From Ophiothrix spiculata (taxonomy: Eukaryota > Echinodermata > Ophiuroidea > Amphilepidida > Ophiotrichidae), in assembly GCA_000969725.1 (NCBI GenBank), contig JXSR01S072157.1: a DNA stretch of 20,694 nucleotides, one strand, 5' to 3'. Under the pieces are notes generated by a model, which worked only from the letters and a program-made list of their open reading frames with translations, was not told the origin of the DNA and made no database searches. Positions 18,283 to 20,694 of this stretch are shown in pieces; within the stretch, counting starts at the first letter, position 1; the number at the start of each line of letters is the position of its first letter. The translations under genes and the position numbers were made by a program.

Positions 18283-20515
18283 AGGTGTTTAATATATGGG
18301 AGAGATTCCTGCAAGCAAAAATCTGCGCTTGAGGCAGAGTTCTCTTAATCTGAATAACACTGAATGTAATGATTCTGGTCTCAAATATTTAGCCTTCTTT
18401 TATCCACAAGTAAGTTTCTTGAGGGTATCAGAAGATTATCATTATTATACGAAAAGAGAGAGAAACAAATGAAACGTTCGGTTTTCGGCCTGAGCTAATG
18501 AAAATTGAACAAAGTAATTGCAAAACAATTAATACGGATACAAAGTAAATGTTTCTTCTATCAAATGTATTTGCTATTTATAACATTCCTGTTCATTTTG
18601 TTCTAGTTTTGTTGTTTATTGCATTTCGTCTACGGTATTTTATGCAGAAACGTGCACTCTCTTTAATATAGGGGTGTGTTGATAGAAGATCAATAAGTGC
18701 CATAGCTTATCAACACTCAAATACAGAATTTCGATTGCCCGTAATCAGATTCAATTTGCTAATTTTGGCGGGAAATGTGGTATCCTATTCTAGAGGCAAT
18801 CAGATGTTACTTGTGGGACCTAACATCTTTAATATGTGAGGTGTCGATGCCGTTTGTCAAAACGCTTTAGGTTCACAATATTGTAGTACATGAAGGAAAA
18901 GGCACTTTATGTTTGGTGTAGTGTGTTCAGAATAAACATCGGTGATATTTCTCTTTGATACTTATGTCATTATCTTTTGAATGGATACGCAACTCACAAA
19001 GGAAATTCTTAATCTATTAGAGCTAAAATAGCAAAAATTATAAGATATTCTAAAAAGAAATTGTTCTTCGCATGACAGTTCACTTGTTTATTTATTCGTA
19101 TAATAAAGTTACATTCTGCTTAAATGATCTAATGATTGATTTTGAAAATCTAAAGTATCATATGTGTGTTATTAATTTAGTATAATACATTTCAACGTGA
19201 CACGGGTACTTGACTAATTTGATTACTAAACAGAAAGTAAAATTGCCTAGAATTTTTTTTTTACTTTTTTAACTGAAATTCTGAATCTATTATTATAAAT
19301 ACACATAGCAACATCAGCGTTAACAGGGTAGAGATGGTCAATCATGTATAACCTTCAAAAATTACAAGTCCAAATGAATTTGATAATCATCAGTTAATAA
19401 TTAAAAAAACGCTAATAACGTAATACCTCAAGCGTATAATTATAAGAGTTTTAATAATATTGTCATTTACCTTTGGATTTGAAAAATCTCTATCTCGACC
19501 TCAACCACAAGTGTATTATTTAAGCACTGGTTGAAATGTACTGGTACTATTTATGTATTCGCTGTAAAATGGTTTTGTTTTACTTGAGAATTAAACATGA
19601 ATTGCTCTAGATAAACACAGCAAATGAAGTGGTTAAAGATGGCGTACCCACCTGAAAATCAAATAGTTGTCTAAACTTTTAACAGGAGAAATTGGGTATT
19701 GCCAAGGGGATTTATAGCTCTCTTTTAGCGAATTTGGGACGTTTGAGCATCTTAGAAATAATACCTAACACCTTCCACCGGTTCAAAAATTTAATTCTAC
19801 TTTTATTTATTTACAAAAATGCTATCTGAAGTGACACGGTGTTATTCGTACTAATATATGACGTTAGTCTTTTGGCTATACTAACTCCAAAATCCAATCA
19901 ATTTATTTGGTACAAGCCAGACCCCTTTCTACTATTTTGTTAATTTTGAAATCTTTTCATTCAAAGGCTTTTATATGAAAAAATTAGGAATAAGAATAAA
20001 GAAAAAAAAATACATTTTCGGAATAAATAGTGAAAAATTGTGTTTTGTGTGATCCTGTTATTACATTTCACGCATACGCATCAGCAGTGGATTGCATTTG
20101 TTATAATAAACTAATATTATTGCAAAAATTTTCTTTAGAGTGTATGTGCTGAAATACTTATTTAAGTGCAATTGAAACGCAACATGATTTAATATTAAAG
20201 CCCTTATTTTATTTGAATCATTATATTAAGCTGCTGGTGATTTTAGAGGCATATTTGAGATCTTTTTCAGGGACAATCTGGTATTACCGACGGATTTAAC
20301 GTCGTTTTAGAGATTGAGTAGATGTTAGGAAACAAAAACAAGTTTTGCTGTGGCATTTGAATCTTAAGAATACCGACATTTTGACCGAGGAACGTCAACT
20401 GGTTCAAAATGTCCAATTCTATTGTTGCTAATTTACAGATGAGGAAACGGAAATCGCATTCTGCATAAGATTGAAAGTTATTCTATCAAGCAAGGCCCCA
20501 ATTGGTTTGTTTCAA
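18283..20515. other. Non-coding AT-rich stretch
   Basis: No gene or element end was recognised. A 41-base hairpin with 9-bp arms (GTGTTGATA/TATCAACAC) lies at 18676-18716, and T- and A-rich runs occur near 19253-19271 and 20000-20011. Confidence 0.45.
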
Positions 20516-20694
20516 CGGTCTATCGCCACTTGGTCTAATCCCAGTTTGTCTAATATCCACTTCGGCTAATACCATTTTGTATAAACCCAGAATGTCTAAT
20601 TTCCATTTTGCCTACAACCCAGTTTGTCTGATTGCCATATTGTCTAATTCCCATTTTGTCTAATATCATTTGGGCTAATACCAGTTTGTCTAAT
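20516..20694 (+). repeat. 15-16 bp tandem array, continues past the window edge
   Basis: Units of the form CCCATTTTGTCTAAT or CCCAGTTTGTCTAAT follow one another about eleven times. TAAT-type unit ends fall at 20539, 20554, 20570, 20600, 20632, 20648, 20664, 20679 and 20694, with more diverged units between. Unit length alternates between 15 and 16, so the array is not in a constant reading frame. Variation is mostly single-base (GGCTAAT for GTCTAAT). The array is cut by the right edge, so its full length is unknown. Confidence 0.88.

Noticed and set aside
1..20694. CRISPR array, bacterial operon or phage system
   Set aside because: The repeats found are tandem or inverted and lack unique spacers of constant length; there are no dense long frames or ribosome-binding sites. 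The sequence looks like animal intergenic DNA.

Overview
This is AT-rich, gene-poor, non-coding eukaryotic DNA, most likely from an invertebrate animal. No operon structure or bacterial gene layout is visible, frames are closed every few dozen codons on both strands, and no open stretch resembles a known host protein. What can be recognised is mostly transposon wreckage: one LINE reverse-transcriptase relic, several palindromic or terminal-inverted-repeat (TIR) elements without transposase, a tRNA-derived relic, and tandem repeats. Dense non-autonomous DNA transposons of this kind, and the frequent TAGGCCTA-like words, suggest a marine invertebrate, possibly an echinoderm, hemichordate or lancelet. 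That placement is inference only; nothing here fixes the taxon.

Layout. Bases 1-213 (minus strand) are the thumb end of a CR1/L2/Jockey-type LINE reverse transcriptase, cut by the window edge. From 2416 to 2835 there is a solo transposon end followed by a TA-flanked TIR element whose terminal sequence is repeated outside it. At 3950 is a hAT-like end with no partner. Bases 4078-4654 hold the clearest structure: a GTCGAC-rich hAT-like MITE with an 8-bp target duplication (CTGGACAC), with a second, near-perfect palindromic element inserted into the TA of its left terminus. Bases 5405-5653 are two head-to-head copies of a 110-120 bp element, followed by a degenerate 20-bp array and a 3 x 65-bp minisatellite (5971-6165). 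Bases 6370-7869 form a 1.5-kb element with a 16-bp perfect TIR and a 9-bp target duplication, but no recognisable transposase.

The right half is sparser. It has a CpG-rich patch at 8664-8735, a TIR element at 10591-10837, a cluster of GTACAATTCTAGTAC words at 14596-14734, a 360-bp foldback element at 15621-15984, a degenerate tRNA-like sequence with A box, B box and T-run terminator on the minus strand (16644-16726), a 129-bp near-perfect palindrome at 18154-18282 related to the solo end at 2416, and a 15-16 bp tandem array running off the right edge (20516-20694).

No confident host gene, exon, canonical RNA gene or CRISPR array was found. A 42-codon open frame at 14290-14418 reads more like protein than its surroundings and is given as a weak candidate only. 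The genes-working-together question does not apply. The window is best read as an intergenic region or large intron whose structure records successive transposon insertions.
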